A DNA stretch of 64,000 nt from Choricystis sp. odSpoLacu1 (taxonomy: Eukaryota > Chlorophyta > Trebouxiophyceae). A program made the position numbers and the translations under genes. This document shows positions 1-12,069 of this stretch, piece by piece (within the stretch, counting starts at the first letter, position 1; each line of letters starts with the position of its first letter). The stretch lies in the NCBI GenBank assembly GCA_958009055.1, contig OY253654.1, forward strand, positions 434,001-498,000, read 5' to 3'. The notes under the pieces are model-generated. The model had not been told where the DNA came from. It did no database searches and was given only the letters and a program-made list of their open reading frames with translations.

Positions 1-1
1 T

Positions 2-556
2 CCCTCTGCCGTCCGCGCCGCCCTGGACGCCACCCCCCTGCCGCCGCCCACGTCCCCCCCCGTCGTCGTGGGGGAGGGCGACACCGCGCTGACCGCGTTC
101 CAAGCGCTGCAAAGCGCGCGCGTGTCGGGCGCCGCCGTCATCGACGCCGCGGGCCGCGTCGTCGCCTCCCTCTCCGCCTCCGACTTTCGGGTGGTGGGCC
201 CGGGCGTCTTTGGGTCCGTCCTGCTGCCCGTCGCCGACTTTCTGGCGCTGCGCCCCCTGATCACCATGTCTGCCGCCCACGTGGCGGCTGCCTCCATCGA
301 CGAGGCGCCCCCACCCGCCGATGTGGCCGCCCTGCGGGCTCAACCCGCGGCGGCGGCGGATGCAGGGGTGCCGGGAGGCACTCCTGTTGTCACCCTCGGC
401 CCGTCTGCCAGCCTGGGCGATGCTGTGGCCGCGTTGAGCAGGGCGCGGGTGCACCGGGCGTGGCGCGTGGATGACGAGGGGCGGCCCGTGGGCATCGTGT
501 CGTGTGGAGACGTGTTGACTGCGGCGCTGGCGCTGGCTGGGGGGCGGGCGGAGTGA
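2..556 (+). CDS. CBS-domain protein, C-terminal part (SNF4/CBSX-like)
   Basis: The reading frame is open from the window edge, so the N-terminus lies outside. Two CBS-type units are visible: one ends in the typical strand-turn SASDFR after a hydrophobic VSGAAVIDAAGRVVASL stretch; the second runs from VVTLGPSASLGDAVAAL through HRAWRVDDEGRPVGIVS to the stop. CBS pairs bind adenine nucleotides in AMPK/SnRK1 gamma subunits and related plant CBSX proteins. The Ala/Pro-rich linker between the two units (about 40 residues) is longer than usual. No other domain is seen in the visible part, so which CBS subfamily it belongs to is open. Codon use matches the neighbours. Confidence 0.7.
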   Translation, partial: PSAVRAALDATPLPPPTSPPVVVGEGDTALTAFQALQSARVSGAAVIDAAGRVVASLSASDFRVVGPGVFGSVLLPVADFLALRPLITMSAAHVAAASIDEAPPPADVAALRAQPAAAADAGVPGGTPVVTLGPSASLGDAVAALSRARVHRAWRVDDEGRPVGIVSCGDVLTAALALAGGRAE

Positions 557-708
557 GGGTGGGCGGGGTGTAGAAGCGCACAGGCTTGTTTTCGCACGCT
601 CTCGCCTGGCCACCGCCACTCTCAATCGTTCCTTTTTCGTCTGCCCCTCCTTCTATAAACCGAAACACCACGCTCCACACCACCACACACACACACACAC
701 ATACAACC

Positions 709-1748
709 ATGGAAAACGCCCCGTCCCGCGGCCGCCGCCGCGGTGGCGGCGACGGCGGAGCGCGCGGCGGGCGGCGCAAGCGGCGGTCCGCGCGCGCGCC
801 GCCCCCTCCCGGGTCCACCACACCCTTCAACGCGGTGGAGGGGGATGAGCCGGCGGCCAAGCGGGCTCGAGGTGCGGGTGTGAGGCGGAGTGGGTGTGGG
901 AGGAGAGGCGAGGGGAACGCCTCCCCATCGGTCTGCGCCGCGCGACGCTTCGACCCTGCCCCCTCGAGACACCTGCTGCGCCACCGTGTGTGGCCCCACA
1001 CCCACCTCCTCTGCTTCATCTTCGCCCTCACTGTGGACCCACCCACCCACCCACAGGCCCATCAGACAGACCCCCCCGGCCCCCCAGCCGCGGCGGCGCG
1101 CCGTCGCCGTGGCCGGCCAACCCGTCCGCCCCGTTCAACTCGACGAGCTACTTGATCCGATCGCACGGTGAGCAGAGTGGGAGTTGTGGTGGGAGAGGAG
1201 AGAGGCGGGCTGCACACGCGCACAACCACCCTCGCCAACCAAAACCCTTTTTTCGCCCTCCCCCAGGCAAAGACGCCCCCCTCCTCACCCCGGAAGCCAC
1301 CCCCTTCCGCCCGGGCGCGGAGGGCACCCCCTTCGTTGAGCGCCCCTTCCCCGGCCAGGACGGTGGCGACGCCGACGGCGCGGGCGCGGTCGCGTCCCCC
1401 GCGCGCGGCGGGCGCCCGCCGTCCGCGCCCGCGGCTGGCGACGACGCCCTCGTGTCTGGCCTCGAATTCTTCGGCACCAACGACCACATCATGGCCAAAC
1501 GCAGGGCAGGCTCCGCGACCGTGGTGGTGGCGACCGCGGCGCCGGTGGCCAGCGACGCCGACGCGCCGCCCCCGGCCGGCCGCCCGCGCTCCACGGGCTG
1601 TGAACTGGCCCGCTTGCGCGCCGAGAACGCCGACCTGCGCGCCCAGAACGACGCCATGAAGGCGAGGCTGGCGGCGGTGGAGGCGGCGGTGGCAGCGATG
1701 AGGGGAGGCGGGGGAGGAGGGGGGAGTCCGTCGGACGCGAGTGAGTGA
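709..1748 (+). CDS. Small basic coiled-coil protein with PFNST motif
   Basis: Three exons (709-871, 1057-1167, 1267-1748) join in phase to 251 residues; introns are GTGCG...CCACAG and GTGAG...CCCCAG. Order of parts: a very basic Arg/Gly/Lys N-terminus with KRRSAR and KRAR clusters (likely nuclear localisation or RNA binding), then the motif APFNSTSYLI near residue 80, an acidic and Pro-rich middle, EFFGTNDHIM near residue 150, and a C-terminal Leu/Ala coiled coil (ELARLRAENADLRAQNDAMK) followed by Gly/Ser. The motif resembles both the PYNT segment of animal HEXIM proteins and a PFNTTSYLI-like motif that I recall from uncharacterised plant proteins. Function is unknown; nuclear location is inferred. 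Confidence 0.6.
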
Positions 1749-1886
1749 GAGAGGAAAAAACCTGTTTCCTCCTCCGCCAGTGCTTCCATTACAGCAGCAT
1801 CCTGTACCCATAAAACACACGCACCCACTGTTTTTCTATGTTCTACAAAACAACACTGTAAAAACACACACACAAAACTCCCCTTT

Positions 1887-2378
1887 TCATCCACCCCCAC
1901 TCCGCCTCCTCACACTCCTGGCCTCCACCACCGCCGCCTGGATCGCCGCCGCCGCTTCCCCTGGCACCTCTTTCGCGCGCTCCAGGTCGGCCGCAATGGC
2001 CCGACTGCGCGCGTCGCCGCGCGCAGAGACGGCGACGACGGCTGCAGCGGCGCCAGAGACTGCGAGTGCCGCCAGCACGGGCCCCCCAAACCGGCTGCGC
2101 AGCAACGCCAGCCCCGTGGAGGACGCGGTATCGGCTGCCCCGACCGCGGAGGGGGGCAGAGGACCGCGTGCAGCGTCCAGGAGGGTGAGGGTGGCGGCCT
2201 CCGCGAGCGAGGTGCGTGCAGGGCAGGGGGACGTGCCGACCTCGGGGTGGCAGATATTTGCCGCCTGCCGCCAAGCCGTGCGAACCGCCTGGGGTGTCAG
2301 GCGGGTCGGCGGAGGGGGCAGGCCCAGGATTGAGCGGGCTGCGGCGTCCGAATCGGCGTCCGAGTCCATCGTTTTCAA
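1887..2378 (-). CDS. Degenerate J-domain protein with one membrane segment
   Basis: Single exon, 163 residues. Residues 15-70 look like a J domain: ILGLPP, a helix QAVRTAWRQAANI, then HPE where the Hsp70-activating HPD should be, and a third helix LAEAATLTLLDAARGPL. A hydrophobic Ala/Val segment follows (about 98-118), then a charged helix and a basic end. Without the Asp of HPD it is unlikely to stimulate Hsp70 ATPase; such J-like proteins often act as scaffolds or anchors. A second Met lies three codons downstream. Its start codon is only 55 bp from the oppositely directed WRAP53 homologue, so the two probably share a promoter. Confidence 0.6.
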   Translation of the reverse strand: MKTMDSDADSDAAARSILGLPPPPTRLTPQAVRTAWRQAANICHPEVGTSPCPARTSLAEAATLTLLDAARGPLPPSAVGAADTASSTGLALLRSRFGGPVLAALAVSGAAAAVVAVSARGDARSRAIAADLERAKEVPGEAAAAIQAAVVEARSVRRRSGGG

Positions 2379-2433
2379 GGTGTGTGTTTTTCACACCTCA
2401 AATCTGCCTCCCCCGCGCCCTGTTCTCCCAACG

Positions 2434-3794
2434 ATGGGCGCCGCCGCCGACGGCGGGGCGTCACCACCGCCGCCGCCGCCACCTGACGTCGGCCCTCCCG
2501 GGCACGCCGGCTACGCGTGGCCGGGCGACGCGCCGAGCCTCGTCGCGGCGACGCGCGCCTTTAACACTGGCACCCCCCCCAACCGCCCCAACTTTGTGCG
2601 CTGGCTCGACTTCTCCCCCGACGGCGGCTGGCTGGCGGTGGCCACCGATGATAATTGTGTTCGTCTGTGGAAAGCGCCGCTGGAGGAGCTGCAGAGGAGC
2701 GGCAACGGCGACACAAAACGACTGCCGCCGCCGCTCACACTCACCGCCACCTGGCCCGTGGGCGAATCCTTCTATGGGGCCGCCTTCCACCCGTTGGGCG
2801 GGGCGCCTGGACTCCAGGATGCCGCCCCGCCCGCAGTCCCAGGGTTTGGGGCGCCGTTGCTGGCGCTGGCCGCGCGTTCCCACCCGCCCAGGCTCGTCGA
2901 CGGCGCGACGGGGGCCACGATTGCCACCTACGTCCCCCTCAACGACGTGTTCGAACCCGCCCCCGCGTTGGCTGTCGCGTTTGCGGATGGAGGCGCGCGG
3001 CTGTTGGCGGGCGTGGGGGAAAGTGTGCGCGTTTTTGACACGTCCCGCCCCGGCCGCGACATCGCCTCCCTCTCCACCCGGGCCACCCGCCGCGGCTCCA
3101 AATGCGTCGACACCGACGCCGCCGTGCCCGGCCGCATCGCGTGCGTGGCGGCGCCGTCAGATGGGGGACCCACGTGCGCGGCAGACCCACACCTTGCCGC
3201 CGCCGGCGCGACACGGGGAGGCATCCTCCTGCTGGACGCGCGAGCCGTCGCCCCGGTGGCTGTGTTTGGGGGGCACACGGGGGGCGTGACCCAGGTGGCC
3301 TTTGGGCCGGGGAGTCGTGGGGGGACCCTGTTTTCGGCGGCGCGGCGAGACGCCGCGCTGCACTGCTGGGACGCGCGCGCGCTGGCTGGGCCCCTCTTCA
3401 CCATGCACCGCGACTCTGCGGCCACCAACCAGAGACTCTCATTCGGGTTCGATCCAACCGGCGACACCCTGGTCACCGGGGGCACAGGTGGCGTGGTGTC
3501 TGCTTTCGCGGTCACAACGACCGCGCGCGCGCGCGCGCGGGCGCCCGCGTCGCACACTGGGCAGCGGCAGGCGGCGCCACAGCAGTCGCTGGAGTGGCCC
3601 CCCACCCGTGGGCGCCCCTGTTGGCGACGGGGTCGGGGGAGCGCGTGTTTGGTGGGTGGAGCGAGAGCGAGGACGAAGGGAGAGCGGACAGGAGAGACCA
3701 CAGAGCGGAAAGGAGGGACCACCAACCCACCAGCCTGTCGCCCGTGTGCGTCGCCGTGTGGCGACCGCCATACACGTGGACGGATGCAGAGTGA
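2434..3794 (+). CDS. WRAP53: WRAP53/TCAB1-like WD40 protein (frame change in CG repeat)
   Basis: WD40 beta-propeller protein of the telomerase/Cajal-body family, which in animals delivers H/ACA scaRNAs and telomerase RNA to Cajal bodies. Diagnostic stretches are VRVFDTSRPGRDI, VFGGHTGGVTQVAF, LFSAARRDAALHCWD, ATNQRLSFGFDPTGDTLVTG and, in the next frame, PHPWAPLLATGSGERVF. The first frame runs to the nine-unit CG repeat at 3522-3539; the conserved C-terminus is in another frame and ends at 3794. The total length is 3n+2, so one extra CG unit explains the break. About 453 residues, no introns. Low-complexity Pro/Gly N-terminus. Confidence 0.82.
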
Positions 3795-4525
3795 GAGAGA
3801 ATGATTTGCATTTTCTTTCTTGATAGAATTGTGTGATGTTTTCATTGTCTTTTTGGTTTACTCCGGGAGCGGGGCGGCAAAAGGAAGCGAAGGGGTATCT
3901 CTCTCTCTCTCTCTCATCAGGTCGTCATCCGGTTAATTTGTTCCCACGTTTTTGCTCAAGATTGGGTGGCGAGCGTGGTGTGCAGCAGGGACGGGCGGGG
4001 GGGGGAGGGGCGGGGGGCAATCAAGCCTCCACACCCACACCCACACGCCCCCAAACACACACAAACACACACACGCCAGTTTGGCACCGCGCTCCACCGC
4101 AATATGGGGGGTGGCGGGAGGGGTTGAAAAAAGGGATTGGGGGGGGGGGGGGGGCACAAAGGGCGGGGCGCTGCACTCCACTCGAAAACCACAGAGAAAG
4201 GCCCCCGGGGGAGCCAAATCAAACACTGCTGATTCACTGGGGGGGCGCGCTGCTCCCTCTCTCACACTCGGTCTCTCTCTTTCGCTCGGGGGGAAAGAGG
4301 GGGGAAGGGAACGCTCCAGCGGGGGTGGTTGGTGTGGAGGGAAAACAAATGAAAAAACAGGGGGCAAAACGGAGGCACAACCGGAGGCGGGGGGGGCGGC
4401 ACGCCCCCCCGGGCACTCACGGCAAGGTAAAGAATGGCAAAAACGGATCAACTGTGGGGCGCCAAGTTTGGAAAAAAGAATCAGTGTTTTTTTGGGGGGG
4501 GGTGCGCGTGCGTCTCCCTTCACCC
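3795..4525. other. Convergent intergenic region, no gene seen
   Basis: About 730 bp between the 3' ends of the WRAP53 homologue and the PLIP-like lipase. It holds a CT run near 3899-3914, a CA-rich stretch near 4040-4075, a 16-G tract and other purine-rich runs. Open frames on both strands are Pro/Gly/His-rich by composition only and match nothing. Probably two 3' UTRs plus spacer. Confidence 0.6.
4139..4154. repeat. G16 homopolymer
   Basis: Sixteen consecutive G in the convergent spacer between the WRAP53 and PLIP homologues. Its length is likely imprecise in the assembly. Confidence 0.9.
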
Positions 4526-7448
4526 TCACACGCTCCACCTCTCGCCCCCGTCCGCCCGCGGAATGGGGCCATCACTCCCCCGCACCCCACGCCACCTCTC
4601 CCCCCGCTCATACAGCACGACCCCCAGGGCGCGGGTGTAGTGGTCGGGGTTGTGGTAGCGCGAGATCGAGCCATCAGGGCCGTACGCAGCGGGCTCGGCC
4701 AGGGTGTCGAGAGGGTGGGGCGCGTCCATGAGGGAGGCGACAGCGTCCGCCACGGAGCGGGCGCGGCGGCGGGGGGTGGTGGGAGGGGGGGAGGCGGCCG
4801 CGTCGCCGCCCGCAGGCGCCGCCACCAGGCCACCACCATCCGTGCGCACCAGGGGCGCGATGTTGTTGGCCACGGGCACCAGGTCGCCCCGGTGGTGGGG
4901 CGAGGGTGGCGCAGCCGCCGCTGTCACTGGCGGCGGCGTCGCCCCCCCCCGGCAACAGCGCGGGCTCGCGGATCGTCCAGAGGCCCGCCCCCTCCGGCAG
5001 CATCGGGTGCCCCCCCCTCCTCCCCTTTGCGCACATACACGGCGGTCGCGGGCGGCTGCAACACCAGCAGCCGCCCCGCAAACGTGTACAGCACGGAGCG
5101 GACGGGGTTGTGCAGGCAGCCGTGGTCGCGGAACGAGCGCCCAGCGCGCGCTAGGATGGACGCCATAGACGAGTAGTCGCACGCAAACGCGCGCGGCACG
5201 ATGTCGCGCGCCATCAGCACGTTGCGCACGGCGCCCTGGGGCAGGCCAAAGCGGGCGAGGAGGGGGGGGGGTGGCTTCGTCGGTGCCGTCGATGCCGCAC
5301 GCGCCCGACCGCGTGTGCTGGCAGTCGCTTGCAGCCGCGCCACAGGCGGCGCAGGCAGCGCCACAGGCGGCGTCGCAGAACACGGCGGGCGCGCCGAATG
5401 TGACGACGGGGGCGAGGGCGGGGGCGGGCGCGTCGCCGCGCGCGAGGAGCATGAGCGCCAGAAGCGTGCCGAGCGACCCACCCAGCGAGTGGCCGGTGAA
5501 CACGATCTTGGCAAAGGGGGAGGAGGCGACGTGCTCGCGGACAAGTGGCAGAAACACGTCGTACAGGGCGGTGGCGGCGGCGTACACGCCGTGGTGGACG
5601 GAGACGCCGAGCCTCGGGTCCTCAAACGGCACAGGGTCAAACGTCAGGTTGAAGCGCCAGTGGTCCAGGGTGTCGGACCCCTGAATGACAAAGTAGCGGG
5701 TGTGGGCGCCCGGGTCGTCGCACACGTACCACTCGGTGGGGGAGGGGGCGGGCGTGGAAGAGAAGGACGCGACGGCGGTCGTGGGGGCGCCGCCGACTGC
5801 TCCCGCGGCCGCGTCCCAGGAGGCTTGCACCGCGGCCGCGACTGCGACTGCGGCTGCCACCGCGGTGGAGTGGCCGGCCGCGGCCGCGGTCTGGAGTTGG
5901 CCGGCCACCGCTCGTCCAGGCAACCCCGCGGCCGCCGCCCCCGCCGCCCCCGCCACCGCGCGCACGGGGGCGGTGGCGGCGGCCGCGGACGCCAGGGACG
6001 CGGACGCGGAGGCGGCGGCCGAGGCGGCGGAGCCTGCGGCGGAGGCGAGGGGGGGCAGCGGCAGCAGCCGCCGCGGTCGCTGCGGCCGCCAGGCCCGCCG
6101 ACACCAGGTCGGCCGCGTTCTTGGGCGCGGGCGGGTCGGCCGCCTTGACCCGGGCCAACGCAGCCGCTGACCTCTCGTCCGCGGGCGGGGCAGCCGCCTC
6201 CGCCGCGTTGGCGGGGGGGGGGGCGCGGCGTCAGCACCGACGGCGCGGCCGCCATGGCGTCCCCCTCCTCCATGGCGTCCTCCGCGGACCTCGGGGGGTC
6301 GGGCGCGGTGGCGCAGGCGCGGGAGGTGGTGACCATGACGAGGCGGTGGCGGCGGTAGAGGCCGCGCGGCTGTTGGGTGGTGGTGGTGGTGAGTGGGGAT
6401 GATCAGGCTTTGTTTCTGGCTCACTCTCTCTCTCTCGACACACACACACACACACACGCACACACACACACACACACTCCCCACTCTCTCTCACCGTCAG
6501 CTTGGGCAGGTAGTACGTTTGAGCGCACAGACTGGACAGCATGCGCAAGTAGCGCGCCTCCTGCAGCCCCGTGGGCCTCAGAAAGCGGCGGATGTCGGCG
6601 GGGGGGGGCTTGGCGGAGGCCGGGGTGGCGGCGACGGCGGCCTGGACGCGGGCGGCCTGCGGGGGGTGGGGGTGTGGTGGGGCGTGTGGGTTGAGGGAAA
6701 AAGGGGCGCGAGCTTGAGGGCGGTCGATGACGCGTTGCATCGTTCCTCCTTCGCCCCCCCCCGCTGCCTCGTCGACGAGCACCTCTCATCCCCCCCAATT
6801 GCGGCCTTGCCAGACCAGGCCGACGTCTGGGAGGGGGCGGCCGTGCGCTCAGCGCCGTCGCCCCCAGGCGGGCGCGTTTTGCTGTGTCCGACGGTCCGAG
6901 TCGTGTGGACCACCGACGCACTCGGCGACCGCGCGCGCGGATTTCGCACACACACCCCATTCCACCGCCAGACCGCCCCAGCCGGGGTGGGAGCGCGTTG
7001 ACTCTCCATCCAAGTGGGACGAGGGGGTGGACGGCCGGTCCGAGGCGCCAGTGGCAAGGCCCGCGCTCTCTCTGGTGCTCGTGTGGCCATTTGGCGTCGC
7101 GCCAGGGTTTGGCGACCGTCACCCCCCGAAACTCACCTCTTCCGCCACCTGGGTAGGGTCCAGCGCCTCCACGCCCCCACCCCGCCGCAGCACGGACTGC
7201 AGCAGCCCTCCCGCGGCTGTGCGCGCGCCGTCGAGCAGCCCGCCGCGCGGCGCGGGGCCGGTCTTGTCAGCCGAGGGGGGCGCGTCGGCGGCGGGGGCGG
7301 CCGCCGCGGGACGAGACCGCAGCCAGCCGCGCCTGGTCCCGGAGGGGGAGGGGGGGGGCGGGCCGGCGGCCAGGGCGCGGGGCGCGACATTGGCGCGAGC
7401 GTGCGGCGCGCGCTGTCCGCCGCCCGGCGCCAGGGACGCGGGCGGCAT
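4526..7448 (-). CDS. Plastid PLIP-type class 3 lipase/phospholipase A1
   Basis: Three exons (7448-7137, 6656-6495, 6369-4526), all joining in phase 0. The N-terminus is basic and Ala/Pro-rich, fitting a plastid transit peptide. Conserved landmarks in order: RFLRPTGLQEARYLRMLSSL with YYLPKL, EWYVCDDPGAHTRYFVIQGS, the nucleophile elbow FTGHSLGGSLGT, VVTFGAPAVF, ARDIVPRAFACDYSSM, a HPMLPEGAGLW segment and HPLDTLAEPAAYGPDG near the C-terminus. This order matches plant PLIP1-3, which hydrolyse acyl groups from plastid lipids. Frame changes occur at 6213-6223 (G11), 6049-6055 (G7), 5262-5271 (G10), 5010-5017 (C8) and 4942-4950 (C9). A Cys-rich insert after GAPAVF is unusual. Confidence 0.8.
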
Positions 7449-7679
7449 TGGAGGGAAGGTGGGTGTGTGTTTGTGTGTGTGGTGTGGTGTGTGTGGGCGC
7501 GCTCAGGTGGGCGCCATAGTGTGGTGGGCGTCGGTGGGGTGCTAATGAGAAAACGCGACAAGAAGTGACGAGTGAAAAAAACGTGCTGAGCGGACACCGC
7601 TCCTTTCCACTCAATCTTTTCCGCCACATAAACGTTTCACGCGTTCACACAAGACCCGACAAACAGCACACAAACAAAT

Positions 7680-10609
7680 CTAGTCTCGCCGCCGCCCACC
7701 ACCCCCCAGCAACCCATCCCCTCCGCCACCCACCGCCACCACGCCGCGCGCGGCCGCGACCGCGGCCGCGGCGGCCAGCAGCGCGGGGGCCGCCACCATG
7801 TGCTTTACCGCGCGGTGGGCGTGCACGTGGAAGGAGAGGGAGAACCAGTCGATGAAGCGGGTGCCAGACTGAGGGATAGGGGTGGGGGAGGGTTGGCATG
7901 ATGTGGTGTGTGTGTGCGTCTCGCCCTTTCCGCAACCACCCTGTGCTCCTCCCTCCTTCTCTCTCACCTCGTCCACCATCTCCAGCCGCACCGTCCCCGT
8001 CGTCCTCGCCCGTGGCACCGGCAGCGTCACCGTGTACCGGCCGGGGGCGTCGTACGTGTCAGCCACACCAACGATCGGGGCGTCCCCCCCACCCAAGTCG
8101 CCCCGAGTCACGCCTGACAGCGTGGCCGTCACCTTGTACGGCCCCCGCCCCCGCCCAGGCGCTGCGCCACCGGGGAGGGCGGCCACAGGCCTGGCGTCCA
8201 CAATGTCAAAGGTGACGGGGAGGGACCGGCCGCGCGCGTCGCGCGGCGCGCGCGACGCGGCGATCGCGGCGACGCCCTGCCGGACTGCGCGTGCACCCGG
8301 GGGGCCGTTGCCGCCAGGCGATGCATCCCGCACAGCAGCCAGGGGAGAGTCCAGCCGCACGCCTGTGGCAAAGGTGTGGAGGGCGCCCGACATGGTGGCG
8401 AGCAGGACGTCGGCGGTGCCGTCGCCATCCAGGTCGTCGACCAACGGCGCTGCGTAGGACGCCTCCCCCACATCCACCGAATCCGCGCACGAGCCATCAG
8501 ACGAGATCGCGTACAGGCGGCCATCAAAGGAGGCGGCGAGGGCGCGGAGGTGGGTGGGTGGGTGGCCCAGAGGGGCGAGGGTGATGGGCGCCACGACCCG
8601 GCCGGCCGTGCGAAACGGCCACGCGCCCGCCGCGTCCACCCCCGTCTCCGCCACCAGGGCGTGCACCGCCCCCGAGGCGGTGCCCACCACGAGCTCCAGG
8701 GCGCCGTCGGCATTGATGTCGCCGAGGGAGGGCGGCGCCGTGATCGCGGCGGACAGGTGGCGCTCCCACAGCAGCGCGCCGTCGGGCGCCAGCGCGGCCA
8801 CCGTGCCCGCTTCATCGGCGGCGATGATGTCCAGCCTTCCATCGCCATCCACGTCGGCCAGCACGGGGGCGGCCTGGATGGCGCCCATCTGCAGCGGCCA
8901 CCCGTCGCGCGCGGCGCCGTCCGCGCCGCCCAGCACGTACACAAACCCCATGCCCGTGCCCACGACCACCTCCAGCCTCCCATCGCGGTCGACGTCGCCC
9001 AAGGATGGCCCTCCGAACGCGCGCGCCTGGAAGCGGGTGCGGGAGGTGGACAGGTCGAGGTGGGTGGCCCACACAACGGGGGAGGTGGGCACAGCGGGCA
9101 GCACCCCCCCCGCCCCCGCCAGCCGCATGGCGACGACGCCTGCCGCCACGTAGTCGTCGGGGTCGATGCCGGGGCCCAGCTCGCGGGCGACGAGGTCGGC
9201 GGGCCAGGCCGGTTTGTCGAAAAAATAAGACACGCTGATAACGAGTTCGTCCACTCCATCACCGTCAATGTCGCCCAACGCGGGCGTGCCCAGGACGTGG
9301 GCATCCACCAGGATGTGGATGGAGGCGTCGGAGGCAGAGAGCGCGGAGGCGGGGGGGGGGCGGGCCATCGTTTCCGTGGCGTCACCCCACAGGTCGGCGC
9401 CTGTTTCCCCCGTCGGCCGCCCCTCGCCATCCACCACCACGCCGCCCGCCAGGCGGTCGTTCAGGGCGGCGATCTCGTCGGCGTCCAGTCCTGTGGCCAG
9501 CAGTTCCTCCACCACGTCGGGGGGGAGGGGGCTGGCGTCGGGAGGGGTGGCGGTGTCGGAGGCGTCGCCAACAGGCGCAGCGTCGCCACCACCGTCGCCA
9601 AACAGGTAGCCTTCATCGCCGCCGCCGCCCTGTTGCTCGCCAAACAGTTCGTCGTACGTCGCCTTGGCTTCATCGGACACGCTGGGCGTGGCGTCCGCCT
9701 GCGCGAGCCTCCGCCGCGCACCGCCGCCGCCCGCGCGCGTGGCCGCGTCGGCCGCCAGCCGCGCCGCCACCGCGTCGCGCTGCTCTTTGAGGGCAGCCTC
9801 GCGCGCAGCCACTTCCTGCGCATCCACCCCGCCCCCCACGTCGGGCGCGTCGTGGGCGGTCGGGTCGGCGGCCAGTCCCTCGTGCCACCCGCGCCTCACT
9901 TTCAGCCGCGGCACCGCCAGCCCCGTGCGCACCCTCTCCCCGGAATCGCGGTAGGCGAGGACGTCGCCAGTGTAGGTGACGATGATGATCTCGTCCACGC
10001 CGTCGCCATCGATGTCGAAAGTTAAGGGGGACGCGTGCACGGGGGCGCCGTGCCGTGCGGGCCACCGGCCGTCCGCCCACCGCGCCCCAGTCGCCGCATC
10101 AAACACGTCCACATCATCCACAAAGCCGGGGGCGACGACCTCTTTGGCGCCGTCGGAGAAGAGGTCGGTGATCAGTGGCGTCGCGTAGAGGGAGGCATGT
10201 GCGTCGGCCGTCCACAGGGGGGTGAGGGCGAGGCCGCAGACCGGGGCGTCGGCGTCTGAGCGTTCGTCTTCGCCTGGGATTGGGGAGGGGACAGGTGTGT
10301 GTGTCAGGGGGAGGGACCGCGCCGGCGCAATCAATGCACGTGCATTCTGTTTGCGCTGGTGGCGGGCGCGCGCCCTCTCTGCAACAGCCGATCAACAGCG
10401 TGGCGACACACGCATCACCACAAACTCTCACCCGTCAACGGCGCCGCCCCCGCGTCGTCCAGCGCCGCGCGCCACGCAAAGCGCGAGCGCGCAGCGTGCG
10501 CGTCCGAGTCGGCGTCCGAGGCGACGGGGCGGCTGAGCTGGGCGTGGGCATGGGGCGCCAGCACCAGGGCGCAGGCCAGCGCCAGCGCGGTGCAGGCGCG
10601 GCAGGCCAT
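7680..10609 (-). CDS. DEX1: DEX1-like FG-GAP repeat membrane protein
   Basis: Exons 10609-10432, 10273-7968 and 7868-7680 give 890 residues with consistent phases. A signal peptide (MACRACTALALACALVLAPHAHA) precedes a lumenal/extracellular region with repeated FG-GAP units carrying calcium-binding DxDGDGxxE/D loops: DIDGDGVDEIIIV, DIDGDGVDELVIS, DVDRDGRLEVVVG, DVDGDGRLDIIAA, DINADGALELVVG, DLDGDGTADVLLA. An acidic low-complexity insert separates the first two units. The C-terminus has FIDWFSLSFHVHAH followed by a hydrophobic segment, as in Arabidopsis DEX1. DEX1 is needed for exine patterning in land plants; in an alga a role in secretion or cell-surface assembly is inference. Head-to-head with GSNOR, 99 bp between start codons. 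Confidence 0.85.
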
Positions 10610-10708
10610 TGGGGTGAGAGGTGAAAACGGGATCACTTTTTTGTGTGTTCCGAACCCCAATTCGGCACTTGTTCTTTTTTTCTTCCGCACGCCGTGCTCC
10701 GCGCCCTC

Positions 10709-12069
<1,361 letters not shown>

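Noticed and set aside
390..1046. Minus-strand frames over the CBS and PFNST genes
   Set aside because: Arg/Pro/His composition from shadow translation of GC-rich coding DNA.
3481..3600. An intron instead of a frame change in the WRAP53 homologue
   Set aside because: No GTGAG/GTGCG donor with a C-rich AG acceptor at the right phase; deletion of one CG unit gives a conserved continuous sequence.
3933..4538. 201-residue minus-strand frame in the WRAP53-PLIP spacer
   Set aside because: Cys/Pro/Val-rich translation of G and CA runs; no domain, no intron signals, and it overlaps the lipase 3' end.
5201..6148. Long plus-strand open frame antisense to the PLIP-like lipase
   Set aside because: Very high GC suppresses stop codons on all frames; the product is Gly/Arg/His low complexity with no domain, while the opposite strand encodes clear lipase motifs.
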